Virus record (IMG/VR): IMGVR_UViG_3300025645_000295
Span: 1 to 31,125 of that record
DNA from: a virus
Length of the DNA stretch: 31,125 bases
Reading direction: 5' to 3' (one strand)
Both the position numbers and the translations under genes were made by a program. Below the pieces are notes generated by a model. The model was not told the DNA's origin. It saw only the letters and a program-made list of their open reading frames with translations, and ran no database searches. This document shows, in pieces, positions 15,758 to 22,971 of this stretch (the stretch's first letter is position 1; every line of letters begins with the position of its first letter).

Positions 15758-15788
15758 TAAAAAAGCCCCAAATTAATGAGGCTGTTTT
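15758..15788 (-). terminator. Intrinsic terminator for the minus-strand gene, possibly bidirectional
   Basis: Read on the minus strand, AGCCTC and GGGGCT form a six-base stem (one T-G pair) with an eight-base loop, followed by six T. On the plus strand the same hairpin has one mismatch and is followed by GTTTT, so it may also stop glycosyltransferase transcripts. It lies between two convergent genes. Confidence 0.65.
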
Positions 15789-15820
15789 AAAATTATTAGG
15801 AGACTCGCACCCCCTTTGTT

Positions 15821-16006
15821 TTATACTGTGTGATTAAACCATCCGTGGTTGAAGTGTACTTTTACCACACACCACATATTTAATTTTCCAGAAGCAACAT
15901 TGTTAGCCTCTTCTTCGGTTTCAAACTTTGCAGTTTTACCGCCTTTACCTTTCATTGTGTTTAACGTTTCTTCGTTAAGTACTACAAATAATTTAGTTGT
16001 TTTCAT
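15821..16006 (-). CDS. Small minus-strand protein (61 aa), function unknown
   Basis: This is the only supported gene on the minus strand. I place the start at the ATG whose complement is 16004-16006 (MKTTKLFVVLNEETLNTMKG), because it follows a leader with AAACAAACTAAAAACAAACAAA, like other leaders in the window, and a matching promoter at 16036-16066. A longer reading to 16078 would run through that promoter. The product has KGKGGKTAKFETEEEANNVA and ends WCVVKVHFNHGWFNHTV. The KTAKFETEEEA-x-xA pattern resembles small domains that hold a beta strand and a helix. It has its own terminator, so it is an independent transcription unit, possibly a moron gene. Function unknown. Confidence 0.7.
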   Translation of the reverse strand: MKTTKLFVVLNEETLNTMKGKGGKTAKFETEEEANNVASGKLNMWCVVKVHFNHGWFNHTV

Positions 16007-16035
16007 TTTGTTTGTTTTTAGTTTGTTTGTTGATA

Positions 16036-16066
16036 CAATAGTAAAACAAATATTTAACATGACAAT
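16036..16066 (-). promoter_or_regulatory. Minus-strand promoter
   Basis: On the minus strand ATTG, a 19-base spacer and TACTATTG (complement of 16036-16043) form a near-consensus Bacteroidetes promoter, with A in place of the first T of TTTG. It lies 29 bases before the ATG ending at 16006. Confidence 0.5.
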
Positions 16067-16144
16067 GAAAAAAAACACTTATTTTTAATAAACCTTTGAA
16101 ACGTACACTACCAAAAGGATTGAGAGAATTGTAATTTATCTAAT

Positions 16145-16176
16145 AAAGCGAAACAAAAGCGAAACTAAAGCGAAAC
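16145..16176. repeat. Three phased 10-bp repeats, 11-bp period
   Basis: AAAGCGAAAC occurs at 16145-16154, 16156-16165 and 16167-16176, each copy starting 11 bases after the previous one, so all sit on the same face of the helix. They lie in the gap (16079-16296) upstream of the scaffold gene, beside the repeats at 16184-16221. Iteron-like protein binding or an origin or packaging role is possible. Nothing else with coding potential is seen in this gap. Confidence 0.75.
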
Positions 16177-16183
16177 GAAAGGC

Positions 16184-16221
16184 ATAAGATAAGATAAGAT
16201 AAAAGAAGATAAGATAAAAGA
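16184..16221. repeat. GATAA-type tandem repeats with a perfect 15-bp duplication
   Basis: ATAAG is repeated three times from 16184, and AGATAAGATAAAAGA occurs twice in tandem (16192-16206, 16207-16221) without mismatch. The tract is almost pure purine apart from single T residues. It continues the repeat array at 16145-16176. Confidence 0.75.
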
Positions 16222-16296
16222 ATATAACTAACTGATTTTTTTATTTTTCTAATTTGGGATTTTTACAGGTTATTTGTGTTATAGAATAAACAATCC

Positions 16297-16965
16297 ATGA
16301 CAAATCCCGTGAAATCATTTGGCGAAAACCTAATCAAGTTAGGTGAAAAGCTAGTTGGTGAGGCTAATACCGAGCTAACAAAAGAAGAAAAAGAAAATAC
16401 ACACAACGTAAAACTTGCTGAAGGAGTAACCGAAGAAGGCGTAAGAGTTTATTCAGAAGATGAAAGCTGGACAGTTGGATCAGAGGTGTTCGTTGAAGTA
16501 GATGGCGAAAGAGTGTTAGCTCCAATTGGCGAACACGTTTTAGCTGATGGCAGCGTTTTAGTTGTTGAGGTTGAAGGTATTTTATCCGAATACAGAGAAA
16601 CCGAAGAAGTAAAAGAAGATGTCGAGGTTGAGGTTGAGGAAAAAGTAGAGCAAGAAAAAGAGGCGGTTAATCCAAAATCTGTAATAGACAGAACAGAAAG
16701 AGAAATCAAATTTGAAAATGAGGTTGAATCTTTAAAAGCTGAAATTTCAGAACTTAAAAGCAACACCGAAGCGTTAACGGAATCAGTTACAAACACATTA
16801 GCTGAGTTAACTAAAAATATAACAGAATTAGCAGCACCTGCCGATTCAATCACATTAAATGCAGAGGCAAAAGAAACGGTTAAGAAAGAGCCTGTAGATT
16901 TATCTGCAATGAACACACAAGAAAAAATAGTACATTTTAATAAACAATTTAATACATTTAAATAA
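16297..16965 (+). CDS. Capsid scaffold protein
   Basis: The 222-residue protein directly precedes the major capsid gene, ending one base inside it. It is very acidic, with a Glu/Val-rich middle (EEVKEDVEVEVEEKVEQEKE) and a predicted coiled coil at about residues 130-180 (EREIKFENEVESLKAEISEL). The N-terminal half has a beta-rich element, GSEVFVEVDGERVLAPIGEH with VLADGSVLVVEVEGILSEY. The C-terminus (MNTQEKIVHFNKQF) could be the capsid-binding end. Acid-rich coiled-coil proteins in this place guide capsid assembly and are removed by the prohead protease, here encoded at 12037. Scaffold is assigned by composition and position; no residue is diagnostic. Confidence 0.72.
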   Translation: MTNPVKSFGENLIKLGEKLVGEANTELTKEEKENTHNVKLAEGVTEEGVRVYSEDESWTVGSEVFVEVDGERVLAPIGEHVLADGSVLVVEVEGILSEYRETEEVKEDVEVEVEEKVEQEKEAVNPKSVIDRTEREIKFENEVESLKAEISELKSNTEALTESVTNTLAELTKNITELAAPADSITLNAEAKETVKKEPVDLSAMNTQEKIVHFNKQFNTFK

Positions 16966-17888
16966 TGGCAAATTTATTGACTGGCAATTTTGCTGGAACA
17001 AAAGCACAGGGGTATTTGTACCCTGCGGTAATGACCGCGAACACATTAACCAACAATATTGTTGAAACACATGAGAACGTTAAGTACAAGTTAAACCTAA
17101 GAAATTTAGCAACAACAGGTTTTATCGCTGATGCAAATTGCGATTTCACAGCAAACGGAGCAGTTGCTTTGTCTGATGTAGTTTTAACACCGAAACAACT
17201 GGAAGTTAATATCCAACTTTGTAAGGATGATTTTAGAGATCAATGGGAAGCGTTAGAAATGAAAGGCAAATTATTAGGGCAAGACATACCTGCAAGTTTC
17301 CAAGAATTTTTTATTAGCAAAATCCAAGCATTAACTGCAAAAGATATCGAAACTACAATCTGGCAAGGTGCTGATGCAACCGAAGGACAATTTGACGGAT
17401 TTGAAGCGTTATTACTTGCTGATGATGATGTTACTGATGTAACAGGAACTACTTTAGACGCTGGTAATATTATAGGCGAAATTGGAAAAGTTTACGATGC
17501 AATTACTGACGCTGTATTTAGCCAACCAGAAGATGCATTTATCGCAATCTCTATCAAGGCTTCTAAACTTTATCAAACTGCATTGGCAGGATTTGGAACG
17601 GGTGGACTTGGTGCAAATGGTTATTTAAATCAAGGTTCAGTTGGAGCAAAACCAATGGATTACAACGGAGTTAGATTAGTTGTTTGTAACGGTTTAAGTG
17701 CAAATAAAATGGTAGCTACCGTTAAAGGTAACTTGCATTTTGGCACAAACGTTTTAACTGACATGAACGAAGTAATTATCTTGGATATGACTATGCTTGA
17801 TGCATCTCAGAACGTAAGATACGCTTCAGGATTTACCGCAGGTGTTCAAATTACTAACCCTACTGACATAGTATATTATTACAGCTAA
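16965..17888 (+). CDS. Major capsid protein, HK97 fold
   Basis: The 307-residue protein lies between scaffold and probable tail tube protein. It starts MANLLTGNFAGTKAQGYLYP and has a middle with QEFFISKIQALTAKDIETTI, WQGADATEGQFDGF and AFIAISIKASKLYQTALAGF, then VRLVVCNGLSANKMVATVKG, NLHFGTNVLTDMNEVIILDM and the end QNVRYASGFTAGVQITNPTD. The pattern of a helical spine, an A-domain with a late FG-x-N-x-L segment, and a C-terminal VRY...F-x-x-G-x-QI agrees with HK97-fold capsid proteins of Bacteroidetes phages. No long N-terminal delta domain is visible, which fits the presence of a separate scaffold. It is the expected most abundant virion protein. Confidence 0.82.
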   Translation: MANLLTGNFAGTKAQGYLYPAVMTANTLTNNIVETHENVKYKLNLRNLATTGFIADANCDFTANGAVALSDVVLTPKQLEVNIQLCKDDFRDQWEALEMKGKLLGQDIPASFQEFFISKIQALTAKDIETTIWQGADATEGQFDGFEALLLADDDVTDVTGTTLDAGNIIGEIGKVYDAITDAVFSQPEDAFIAISIKASKLYQTALAGFGTGGLGANGYLNQGSVGAKPMDYNGVRLVVCNGLSANKMVATVKGNLHFGTNVLTDMNEVIILDMTMLDASQNVRYASGFTAGVQITNPTDIVYYYS

Positions 17889-18400
17889 TGGCTTGTTTAG
17901 TATCAGAAGGTAGAGCATGGCAATGCAAGGAACAGACGGGGGGAATCTCGGCTATTTACTTTGCAAACTATGACGCATTAAGTGGGCAAGCTGCTCCAGC
18001 GTTAGGAATCATCCCCGAATTAACGGGAACGGTTCAATTATATAAGTATAGTTTACCAGAATACACAGCAAGTTTGACGGAAACAATAAACGCAAGTGTT
18101 GAAAACGGGACTTACTTTGTAGAGCAAGTTATTGAGATGACTTTGCACAAGTTAAGAGCAGACGAAAGAGCAGAGATCAAATTATTAGCTGCTGGCAGAC
18201 CAAAAATAATAGTTGAGGATAACAACGGAAATTTGTTATTATTAGGCTATGAAAAAGGCTGTAATATGTCGGCTGGTTCAGCACAAAGCGGAACGGCAGC
18301 AGGTGATTTATCAGGTTATCAATTAACTTTTACAGCAAACGAAGACAACACCGCACCATTTGTGGCTGGTCTTGGTAGTGCAACAATTAATAACCCGTAA
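17888..18400 (+). CDS. Probable major tail (tube) protein
   Basis: The 170-residue protein starts at a TAATG overlap with the capsid gene. It contains LYKYSLPEYTASLTETINAS, the VENGTYFVEQVIEMTLHKLR segment (residues about 71-90), RPKIIVEDNNGNLLLLGYEK and then GDLSGYQLTFTANED followed by PFV at the C-terminus. A beta-rich core with a VEDN-G-x-x-x-LLG segment and a GDLxGYxxTFxAxE end is a pattern I associate with tail tube proteins of Bacteroidetes phages. The stop is followed by a strong terminator, so this gene closes a virion-protein transcript. Another virion protein is the main alternative. Confidence 0.6.
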   Translation: MACLVSEGRAWQCKEQTGGISAIYFANYDALSGQAAPALGIIPELTGTVQLYKYSLPEYTASLTETINASVENGTYFVEQVIEMTLHKLRADERAEIKLLAAGRPKIIVEDNNGNLLLLGYEKGCNMSAGSAQSGTAAGDLSGYQLTFTANEDNTAPFVAGLGSATINNP

Positions 18401-18423
18401 GAATTAATCTTAATATTTATTTT

Positions 18424-18458
18424 AAAAGCCTCTCATTTATTTGGGGGGCTTTTTTTTT
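18424..18458 (+). terminator. Intrinsic terminator after the capsid operon
   Basis: AAAAGCCTCTC and GGGGGGCTTTT form a stem with T-G pairs around the loop ATTTATTT, followed by nine T. It sits 24 bases after the stop of the probable tail tube gene and separates the capsid operon from the portal operon. Confidence 0.85.
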
Positions 18459-18463
18459 AGGGA

Positions 18464-18491
18464 TTTGTTGCCTTGAAATGTGTTATATTTA
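18464..18491 (+). promoter_or_regulatory. Promoter for the portal operon
   Basis: TTTG (18464-18467), a 16-base spacer and TATATTTA (18484-18491), one base short of TAnnTTTG. It directly follows the terminator and ends two bases before ATG 18494, so the transcript is probably leaderless or nearly so. Confidence 0.5.
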
Positions 18492-18493
18492 TA

Positions 18494-18838
18494 ATGATTG
18501 GAATCTTTCAAAATACTGATTTTTTATATGTTGATTTATTTCAGCATGATCAAAGTATTACATCCGTTGAAAACTACGATTTAAACTTTGTTAATTCAAC
18601 CGATGGCACTATATACTCAATTGACGATTTAACGCCATTAGAAGCGTTTGAAAGGTACTTTAAATTCGATTTAAGTACATTAAGTTCAACGATGCCAGAC
18701 GGATTATATAGTTTTAATATAACTTTGGCATCATCAACGCTAATTATCTTTGCAGAAATAGCATATTTTGATAGAACTGCATCAATTGATTTTAGTGAAA
18801 ATAATATAACGACAACATACGCTATTAATGAAATCTAA
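18494..18838 (+). CDS. Protein of unknown function (114 aa)
   Basis: I place the start at ATG 18494 (MIGIFQNTDFLYVDLFQHDQ) because the promoter box at 18484-18491 leaves no room for the TTG at 18473. The product is beta-rich with YDLNFVNSTDGTIYSIDDLT and MPDGLYSFNITLASSTLIIF. Strand-rich small proteins before the portal gene are sometimes virion accessory proteins. It overlaps the portal gene start by 11 bases. No family is recognised. Confidence 0.55.
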   Translation: MIGIFQNTDFLYVDLFQHDQSITSVENYDLNFVNSTDGTIYSIDDLTPLEAFERYFKFDLSTLSSTMPDGLYSFNITLASSTLIIFAEIAYFDRTASIDFSENNITTTYAINEI

Positions 18839-20543
18839 AAAAACAGATAACACTTATGCATTATCCGCAGTTGGATATGCTGAAAGCGATACTCCCGAAA
18901 TAAAGTTTAATCGTACAGATGATTGGGTTGAATGGGGAGAAAATAACGATTATTACACATACATTGATACGTTATACATAGGCAGCGCAATTAATCACTC
19001 TTTAATTACCTCTATAAATCAAAGAATCTACGGCAAAGGGTTAACCTCTTTGAACTTTGCACCTATTGATATGGTGAGATTTAATAAGATTTTAGCACCC
19101 GAAGAAGTTTTTAGGTTTGTTGGGGATTATAAAAGACAAGGAAATGCAGCTTTGCAGGTAATAACTAACGGAGCTGGCAAGATTTTAGAGGTTAAGCACC
19201 TACCAATTGAAACGGTTAGACCAAATAAAGCAAATGAACTTGGGGTTATAGAAAAATATTGGTTTTCAAATAATTGGAGTGATTTACGTTCAGAAGAAAA
19301 CAAGCCTAAAGCATATCCCTCTTATGTGGTAGGTCAAAAAAAGAAAGGTACTTTTATTTACAGCCTAAAAAATTACGTTCCAAATAACCCTTATTTTGGC
19401 GTTCCTGATTACTTAGGTTCTACCAAGTGGATTGAAATGGACATTGAACTTGCAAACTATCATTTGAGCAATATTCAAAGCGGATTTAGCGCATCAACAA
19501 TAGTTCAATTTAATAATGGCGTTCCTTCACAACGTGAAATGATGCAGATTGAAAAAGGTTTTCAAAACAAGTTAACAGGCACGAACGGAAATAAGATTGT
19601 TTTTATTTATAATGAAAACGGATCAACACCCGCAACGATAACACAAGCACCAATACCCGAAGCTGACAAGCAATATGAAAGCATTAGCGCACAAGTTCAA
19701 CAGAATGTTTTAATCGGTCACAAGATTACAAGTCCGATGTTGGTAGGTATCAAATCAGATACAGGGCTTGGAAATAATGCAGACGAAATAAGAACGGCTA
19801 ACGAGTTATTGCAAAACGTTACAATTACACCGTATCAAGAAACGATTGAAAAGTTTTTACAGCCTTTGGCAATTGATATGGGCTTACACGTTAGGCTATC
19901 TTTTAAAGAACTTGAGCCAGTAGCTGCACCAAATGTGCAATTAAAAAAAGTTAAGTTAAGCATAGACGAAAGCTATGTTTTGCCTGATGATATTCAGGCC
20001 TTAATGGTTTCTAATTTAGATGAAAATGGCGACGATGAAGCCGAACTAACCGAGCAAGGTTTTGAATTAATACAAGAAACAGAGGTAGAGGGAAATGACG
20101 GCTTAGAAGTTGACGCAAGTTTAAACCTCGTTAGCCCTTGGGGCGTTGCTCCAAATAAAGGCAGCAAATACGATGTTAAGGCAAAAGACGGAAGCGGCAC
20201 TTGGTTAGTTAGGTATCAATATGATGTAGCTAAAAAGTACGCAAGCAAAGGCGAAATAATAGAAACATCAAGGCACTTTTGCAAAGAGCAAATTGACCGA
20301 GCAAATAACGGCAACCGAGTTTACAGGCGTGAGGTTTTAGAAAACTTATCAAATCCTGAGTTTGGAAGCTATGACATATTCACCTACAAAGGATCGTATA
20401 ATTGCCGCCATGTTTGGAAAAGAAAACTATATTTTAAAACCGAAGGCGAGAAAGGTTACAACGCTGTGGGCAATGTTCCTTATGTTGTGGCAAGAGTTAA
20501 CGACAAAAGAGCAACAACGCCAAATACACCCGTAGGATCATGA
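18828..20543 (+). CDS. Portal protein with an additional C-terminal domain
   Basis: The 571-residue protein has portal features: an N-terminal wing part with WVEWGENNDYYTYIDTLYIG (33-52), SLITSINQRIYGKGL, LEVKHLPIETVRPNKANELG (about 120-139), a YVPNNPYFGVPDYLG segment (183-197) and a stem region with MQIEKGFQNKLTGTNGNKIV and ITSPMLVGIKSDTGLGNNAD (300-319). The C-terminal region from about residue 440 appears to be a separate domain: YDVAKKYASKGEIIETSRHFC (C485) and YKGSYNCRHVWKRKLYF (C526, H528), about 130 residues. The portal is the DNA channel at one capsid vertex. The extra domain looks like a small Cys/His module, possibly related to minor head (MuF-type) C-termini. Confidence 0.82.
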   Translation: MKSKKTDNTYALSAVGYAESDTPEIKFNRTDDWVEWGENNDYYTYIDTLYIGSAINHSLITSINQRIYGKGLTSLNFAPIDMVRFNKILAPEEVFRFVGDYKRQGNAALQVITNGAGKILEVKHLPIETVRPNKANELGVIEKYWFSNNWSDLRSEENKPKAYPSYVVGQKKKGTFIYSLKNYVPNNPYFGVPDYLGSTKWIEMDIELANYHLSNIQSGFSASTIVQFNNGVPSQREMMQIEKGFQNKLTGTNGNKIVFIYNENGSTPATITQAPIPEADKQYESISAQVQQNVLIGHKITSPMLVGIKSDTGLGNNADEIRTANELLQNVTITPYQETIEKFLQPLAIDMGLHVRLSFKELEPVAAPNVQLKKVKLSIDESYVLPDDIQALMVSNLDENGDDEAELTEQGFELIQETEVEGNDGLEVDASLNLVSPWGVAPNKGSKYDVKAKDGSGTWLVRYQYDVAKKYASKGEIIETSRHFCKEQIDRANNGNRVYRREVLENLSNPEFGSYDIFTYKGSYNCRHVWKRKLYFKTEGEKGYNAVGNVPYVVARVNDKRATTPNTPVGS

Positions 20544-21094
20544 GTCAATCTAAAAGTTTATTTATATCACCCGACTATTTAAAAGAGTTAACAGCATTAA
20601 ATGCTAATGTTGATGATGTTGTTATTAGGGCAAATATTTTAAATGTACAACGTATGTACATCGAGCCTGTTTTGGGAACTGATTTATATGATGCTATTGT
20701 TAGCAAGATAAGCGGGGCAGGATTAACGGGCGATTACCAAACATTGGTAAATAAGTGGTGCGCCTCTGCGGTTGCTTGGTACACTATGGTTGAGCTAATA
20801 CCTACTATTGCGGTTGATATTGCAAGAGGTGGCGTGTATAGAGGCAATGCAGAGAATAGCAGCACCGCAAGCATTCAAGAAATTAATCTTTTAAGAGATG
20901 GTTATAGAAATAATGCCGAAAGGTTTACCGATAGATTAGGCGATTACCTTTGTAGTAATTCTAATCTATTTCCAGAATACAGCACAAACAGCAACGAAGA
21001 TTTAAGACCACAAAACACAAGTGCATTCAATGGCATTTGGTTAGGTGGAAATGATGAAACAGAATATGAAAAAAGAACAGGTCAAAGATATTAA
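20540..21094 (+). CDS. Head-tail connector protein
   Basis: The 184-residue protein overlaps the portal gene by ATGA. It is helical and starts MSQSKSLFISPDYLKELTAL, followed by VVIRANILNVQRMYIEPVLG, a TDLYDAIV segment, then AVAWYTMVELIPTIAVDIAR and LLRDGYRNNAERFTDRLGDY. The pattern ISP-x-x-L, N-x-x-x-x-x-I-x-x-x-Q, -x-x-x-I-x-x-x-LGT-x-LYD-x-I is what is seen in gp6-like connectors of Bacteroidetes phages (the DUF6712 type). Such proteins form a ring below the portal. Position directly after the portal agrees. Confidence 0.7.
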   Translation: MSQSKSLFISPDYLKELTALNANVDDVVIRANILNVQRMYIEPVLGTDLYDAIVSKISGAGLTGDYQTLVNKWCASAVAWYTMVELIPTIAVDIARGGVYRGNAENSSTASIQEINLLRDGYRNNAERFTDRLGDYLCSNSNLFPEYSTNSNEDLRPQNTSAFNGIWLGGNDETEYEKRTGQRY

Positions 21095-21170
21095 GCGGCT
21101 ACGAAAGCCTCACAAATTAAACGAGCAAAAATTAAAAGAATATTTAAAAATTAAAGATAATGGCAAATAG
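21051..21170 (+). CDS. Small basic ORF (39 aa)
   Basis: ATG 21051 to TAG 21168-21170 encodes MMKQNMKKEQVKDIKRLRKP and ends KLKEYLKIKDNGK, with 16 Lys/Arg. It overlaps the connector gene by 44 bases in another frame and the next gene by 11. It covers the otherwise uncovered 65-base gap. It could be a small DNA- or RNA-binding protein, or chance: the frame is AT-rich and A-rich DNA reads as Lys. A start at the second in-frame Met cluster (21066) is also possible. Confidence 0.35.
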   Translation: MMKQNMKKEQVKDIKRLRKPHKLNEQKLKEYLKIKDNGK

Positions 21171-21414
21171 AGCAATTAGCGGAATAGTAAGAAGCAATTT
21201 AGGTTCTTCAGTTTCAGTAACCCCAAACGATGGGGCAGATTTAACAGATGTAGGAGCAGCTATTTATGTCGGTGTTACAGGTGATTTAAAAGTAACAATG
21301 GCAGACGGTGTGGCGGTAGTATTTAAAAATATTCCCGTTGGATTTCATCCTATTTTAGTAAACAGAGTTTGGGCAACTGGAACAACTGCAACTGAAATTT
21401 TAGCCTGTTATTAA
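21160..21414 (+). CDS. Small beta-sandwich virion-associated protein
   Basis: The 84-residue protein contains SVSVTPNDGADLTDVGAAIY, VGVTGDLKVTMADGVAVVFK and NIPVGFHPILVNRVWATGTT followed by ATEILACY. The order VTP-x-DGADL, A-x-YVGVTGDLKVT, DG, F-x-x-IPVG and V-x-ATGTTAT-x-I-x-A is a conserved small module found in many phages and prophages beside tail or fibre genes. I recognise the module but not a firm function; it is probably a virion or host-attachment accessory. It overlaps the next start by one base. Confidence 0.65.
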   Translation: MANRAISGIVRSNLGSSVSVTPNDGADLTDVGAAIYVGVTGDLKVTMADGVAVVFKNIPVGFHPILVNRVWATGTTATEILACY

Positions 21415-22202
21415 TGCTTGTTAATCGGCTAAATAATACGCTACAATGTCAACCATTGGTAAGCGGTGGAGGTGCGCCTCCTTTCTCGCCTTCGGTTTTA
21501 AACCCTCTGTTGTGGTTAGATGCAGGAGTAGGAGCAAGCGCATCATCTTGGACGAACAGAGGCTCAGGCGCGACAGATGCAACACAAGGAACAGCAATAA
21601 ATCAACCCACTTATAACTCAAGTGGCTTCGGAACTAACTCAAAACCTTACTTGGTTTTTGATGGCTCTAATGATTTTATGGATTTGGGTACGGAATACTC
21701 TAAATTAACAGAACACACTTTATTCACTGTTCATATTAGAGGAAATAACCTTGATGATAATCAAGCCATCATTGCTGATGGTTCGGCAACAGGTGCTGGT
21801 AGTCCTAGTATAGCTGGTACTTCAATTGTACATAGATATAGAAATAAGCAGATTGATACCGTTTATGGTAATAGTCCTGCAAGTAATTATAGGATAACAA
21901 GAACACAGCAAACATTTGAAAGTACAACTGATGTATACATCTCAATGGATTCCAAAGAAAATGCAGTTGCATTGAACACAATCAAGGTAAATGGAACAAC
22001 CTATTCAGTTAGTGATGTTATAGGCACTGGAACAACAATAGCAGGAGCTCCAACTGAAACTTCAATAGGTAAATGGGGAGGTGAATCGTATGGATATTTT
22101 GACGGAAAAATAGCCGAAATATTAATATTTGATTCTGTATTAAGCACCGATGATATTGCAAGCATGGAAACATATTTAAACACTAAATACGCAGCATACT
22201 AA
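21414..22202 (+). CDS. Lectin-like (LamG/ConA-fold) virion protein, probable receptor-binding
   Basis: The 262-residue protein starts MLVNRLNNTLQCQPLVSGGG and has SPSVLNPLLWLDAGVGASAS, GFGTNSKPYLVFDGSNDFMD, LTEHTLFTVHIRGNN, then VYISMDSKENAVALNTIKVN, TSIGKWGGESYGYFDGKIAE and ILIFDSVLSTDDIASMETYL with a C-terminal NTKYAAY. The LxLWLDA start, F-x-G-x-ND-x-M strand, FDGKIAEILIFD strand and a final helix with Y-L-x-x-KY are the layout of a concanavalin-like LamG jelly roll, which often binds sugars. It is the second candidate host-binding locus of the window, separate from the fibre and adhesin at 3075-5650. Confidence 0.75.
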   Translation: MLVNRLNNTLQCQPLVSGGGAPPFSPSVLNPLLWLDAGVGASASSWTNRGSGATDATQGTAINQPTYNSSGFGTNSKPYLVFDGSNDFMDLGTEYSKLTEHTLFTVHIRGNNLDDNQAIIADGSATGAGSPSIAGTSIVHRYRNKQIDTVYGNSPASNYRITRTQQTFESTTDVYISMDSKENAVALNTIKVNGTTYSVSDVIGTGTTIAGAPTETSIGKWGGESYGYFDGKIAEILIFDSVLSTDDIASMETYLNTKYAAY

Positions 22203-22468
22203 TGAAAGCAGTAATATATAATACAGAAATATTAGCGGATGAACTACAAGATGTTTTATTCGAGATGTGCGAAGATTTATTTGTTGAAGGAACTACAAAA
22301 TATTGCAACGTAATCAAGCACCCTACAAAGTCACTTTGGGCTGTGCCGATTGTCGAAAGTGGTGAGTACTGGAGTAGAATAGATAGCGACCTACCTTTTT
22401 CAATTAAAGATAAGATAGTGGAGCTGCCGAGTGAGTGGTTTCCAGAACCGATAATAGAGATAGAATGA
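22202..22468 (+). CDS. Protein of unknown function (88 aa)
   Basis: The product (MKAVIYNTEILADELQDVLF ... LPSEWFPEPIIEIE) is acidic with ECEDLFVEG-like and WAVPIVESGEYWSRI segments. It starts at a TAATG overlap with the lectin-like gene and overlaps the next start by ATGA. Downstream comes the lysis cluster, upstream the receptor-binding locus. It may be a fibre chaperone, or an accessory; no family is recognised. Confidence 0.6.
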   Translation: MKAVIYNTEILADELQDVLFEMCEDLFVEGTTKYCNVIKHPTKSLWAVPIVESGEYWSRIDSDLPFSIKDKIVELPSEWFPEPIIEIE

Positions 22469-22722
22469 TGAATGAATTGATTATGCAACTCACAATAGGT
22501 GGAGGTGCAGCTGTGGCTTTAATACCGTATATAAAACATCAGGTAAAGCAGAACGCAAAGGAGATAGATGATATAAAGGTAAAGCTAACACTCAACGAGA
22601 GAAGCGATGGTACTCGTGATACTAAAATTGCGGTGATGGAATCACTTACAAGCAACATATTAAAGCGACTTGATAAGGTTGATAATTTACTTGAAAAGAT
22701 ACTTGAAAGGTTAAGCAAATAA
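22465..22722 (+). CDS. XhlA-like membrane protein (lysis accessory)
   Basis: I start at ATG 22465, which overlaps the upstream stop, rather than at the GTG 30 bases earlier. The 85-residue product has one N-terminal membrane segment (LIMQLTIGGGAAVALIPYIK) and then a long coiled coil (KQNAKEIDDIKVKLTLNERS, VMESLTSNILKRLDKVDNLL), ending LEKILERLSK. One membrane segment plus a coiled coil, just before an endolysin and holin, matches the layout of XhlA-type proteins that work with holins. Sequence motifs are weak; the call rests on layout and position. Confidence 0.5.
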   Translation: MMNELIMQLTIGGGAAVALIPYIKHQVKQNAKEIDDIKVKLTLNERSDGTRDTKIAVMESLTSNILKRLDKVDNLLEKILERLSK

Positions 22723-22733
22723 TATTACATTTG
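22703..22733 (+). promoter_or_regulatory. Promoter, leaderless class
   Basis: TTG at 22703-22705, a 20-base spacer and TACATTTG (22726-22733), a full match to TAnnTTTG. It ends exactly 4 bases before ATG 22738. Confidence 0.65.
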
Positions 22734-22737
22734 GCTC

Positions 22738-22971
22738 ATGGAAATTAAATTAATAGGCGTTAGTAATTTAAGAAGTGAGTACGGTGATTATGATCACGAT
22801 GTTATTTTGTCCAATGATTTAATAGAGTCTTCGGGTTTTGTTGATATTATTATTGATGATACCCCGATTACTTTAGACATTACTCAATTGTATGTAGCGA
22901 CAAAAGCACTATATGAAACCTACTCAATGGAGCAAGATAATCAAATCTATCAACAGCAAATTAGGAATTAA
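22738..22971 (+). CDS. Protein of unknown function (77 aa), leaderless
   Basis: The product is acidic: MEIKLIGVSNLRSEYGDYDH, DVILSNDLIESSGFVDIIID, then DITQLYVATKALYETYS and a Gln-rich end. The promoter box ends 4 bases before the ATG, so the transcript should be leaderless. The stop overlaps the endolysin start (TAATG), so the lysis genes are read from this promoter. No family is recognised. Confidence 0.6.
   Translation: MEIKLIGVSNLRSEYGDYDHDVILSNDLIESSGFVDIIIDDTPITLDITQLYVATKALYETYSMEQDNQIYQQQIRN

Noticed and set aside
16145-16221. CRISPR array
   Set aside because: Repeats are 10-15 bases with no spacers of usual length and no cas genes.
16449-16916. 155-codon minus-strand ORF opposite the scaffold gene
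   Set aside because: Ser/Thr-rich translation mirrors the Glu/Lys-rich scaffold codons; no promoter or family features, and the plus-strand gene fits context.
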